From Pseudomonas frederiksbergensis (GTDB lineage Bacteria; Pseudomonadota; Gammaproteobacteria; Pseudomonadales; Pseudomonadaceae), in NCBI RefSeq assembly GCF_035751725.1, contig NZ_CP142104.1, forward strand, positions 930,001-994,000: 64,000 nt of DNA, given 5' to 3'. The notes beneath the pieces were generated by a model that saw only the letters and a program-made list of their open reading frames with translations, searched no databases and was not told where the DNA came from. Below are positions 62,926-64,000 of the stretch, one piece after another. The position numbers and the translations under genes are program-made. How positions within the stretch are numbered: the first letter of the stretch is position 1; each line of letters opens with the position of its first letter.

Positions 62926-64000
62926 TTACATCAACCGCTTGCGTTCGCTCGAAGGTGCGATCCCGAGGGATTCGCGGTATTTGGCGACGGTACGGCGGGC
63001 CACCTGAATGCCTTGTGCCTCCAGTAAACCAGCGATCTTGCTGTCACTCAACGGCTTTTTCTGATTTTCCGCGGCGACCAGTTTCTTGATGATCGCGCGG
63101 ATGGCCGTGGACGAGCATTCGCCGCCTTCGGAGGTGCTGACATGGCTGGAGAAAAAGTATTTCAATTCATAGATGCCCCGTGGGGTATGCATGAATTTCT
63201 GGGTAGTGACGCGTGAAATCGTCGATTCGTGCATGCCCACCGCCTCGGCAATGTCATGCAGGACCAACGGCTTCATCGCTTCGTCGCCGTACTCCAGGAA
63301 GCCGCGCTGATGCTCGACGATCTGGGTGGCAACCTTCATCAGGGTTTCGTTGCGGCTCTGCAGGCTCTTGATGAACCAGCGCGCTTCCTGTAACTGGTTG
63401 CGCATGAAAGTATTGTCGGCGCTGGTGTCGGCACGTTTCACAAAGCCGGCGTACTGGGCATTGACGCGCAGCTTGGGCACGGACTCCTGGTTGAGCTCCA
63501 CCAGCCAGCGATCGTTGTGCTTGCGCACGATCACGTCGGGAACCACATATTCGGGTTCGGTGGATTCGATCTGCGAACCGGGGCGGGGGTTGAGGCTCTG
63601 TACCAGCTCGATGACCTGGCGCAGCTCATCTTCCTTGAGCTTCATGCGGCGCATCAGTTGGCTGTAGTCGCGACCGCCCAAAAGGTCGATGTAATCGGTG
63701 ACCAGGCGCTTGGCTTCAGCCAGCCAAGGGGTCTTGGCGGGCAGTTGGCGCAATTGCAGCAATAGGCACTCGCCCAGGTTGCGAGCGCCGATGCCGGCGG
63801 GTTCGAACTGCTGGATGCGGTGAAGGACGGCTTCGATTTCGTCCAGCTCTATGTCGAGCTCGGGGTCGAATGCTTCGAGAATTTCTTCCAGCGTCTCGTC
63901 CAGGTAGCCCTGATTGTTGATGCAATCGATCAGGGTCACGGCGATCAGGCGATCGGTATCGGACATCGGCGCCAGGTTCAATTGCCAGAGCAGATGACTC
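62926..64000 (-). CDS. rpoN: RNA polymerase sigma-54 factor (start cut by window edge)
   Basis: The frame runs from the right edge to a stop at 62926, giving about 357 C-terminal residues of a roughly 500-aa protein; the Met at 63981 is internal (preceded by LLWQLN). Core-binding region, DNA-crosslinking part and C-terminal RpoN box [14 protein letters not shown] are present. It directs transcription of nitrogen, motility and other genes at -24/-12 promoters. Heads the hpf-ptsN-rapZ-ptsO group, 76 nt upstream of hpf. Confidence 0.96.
   Translation of the reverse strand, partial: SHLLWQLNLAPMSDTDRLIAVTLIDCINNQGYLDETLEEILEAFDPELDIELDEIEAVLHRIQQFEPAGIGARNLGECLLLQLRQLPAKTPWLAEAKRLVTDYIDLLGGRDYSQLMRRMKLKEDELRQVIELVQSLNPRPGSQIESTEPEYVVPDVIVRKHNDRWLVELNQESVPKLRVNAQYAGFVKRADTSADNTFMRNQLQEARWFIKSLQSRNETLMKVATQIVEHQRGFLEYGDEAMKPLVLHDIAEAVGMHESTISRVTTQKFMHTPRGIYELKYFFSSHVSTSEGGECSSTAIRAIIKKLVAAENQKKPLSDSKIAGLLEAQGIQVARRTVAKYRESLGIAPSSERKRLM

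Overview
This is a high-GC window that reads as the chromosome of a fluorescent pseudomonad (Pseudomonas fluorescens complex). From memory, gene order on both flanks matches the P. aeruginosa neighbourhood PA4462 to about PA4503 (rpoN-hpf-ptsN-rapZ-ptsO, sodM-fumC-fagA, pmbA-tldD, yhdP-rng-maf-mreDCB, gatCAB, roxSR, dppA paralogues-opdP-dppB). REP/REPIN palindromes of the fluorescens type punctuate the intergenic spaces.

Layout. 1-9723 (minus): a dipeptide-uptake block with four DppA-type periplasmic binding proteins, an OprD-family porin and the start-side 331 codons of dppB, which runs off the left edge. 9849-22301 (plus): a 3,941-residue two-partner-secretion exoprotein (filamentous haemagglutinin/CdiA-like) ending in an AHH-type nuclease tail, followed 7 nt later by an AT-rich putative immunity gene. 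22445-23046: a lipoprotein gene preceded by eight GTTT units. 23454-26850: a DUF6124-like gene, a SIMPL-domain protein and the RoxS/RoxR redox two-component system. 26942-28669: a YddA/SbmA-like ABC exporter.

28794-37150: a galactarate/glucarate catabolic locus with a FadR-type GntR regulator, 5-dehydro-4-deoxyglucarate dehydratase, 2-oxoglutarate-semialdehyde dehydrogenase, an MFS hexarate transporter and galactarate dehydratase. A 14-bp operator-like sequence is shared by the regulator and operon promoters. About 2 kb of accessory DNA (29541-31500) separates regulator from operon. It carries three small minus-strand genes, a recurring upstream motif, a REPIN and a duplicated copy of the regulator's 3' end.

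37326-43473: an AEC transporter, a carboxymuconolactone decarboxylase-like protein, a CaCA antiporter, an RlpA-like lipoprotein and gatCAB. 43688-56945: the cell-shape genes mreBCD, then maf, rng, yhdP, a nitrilase-family amidase, tldD, darP and pmbA. 57094-60860: an iron-regulated fagA-fumC-orf-sodA group behind a Fur-box-like site, plus a ZIP transporter. 60913-64000 (minus): the nitrogen-PTS/sigma-54 group ptsO, rapZ, ptsN, hpf and partial rpoN, cut by the right edge.

The most unusual parts are the exoprotein/immunity pair, the small-gene island with its duplicated regulator tail, the GTTT tract upstream of the lipoprotein gene, and mreC, which seems to start at ATT directly after a 13-codon upstream ORF.
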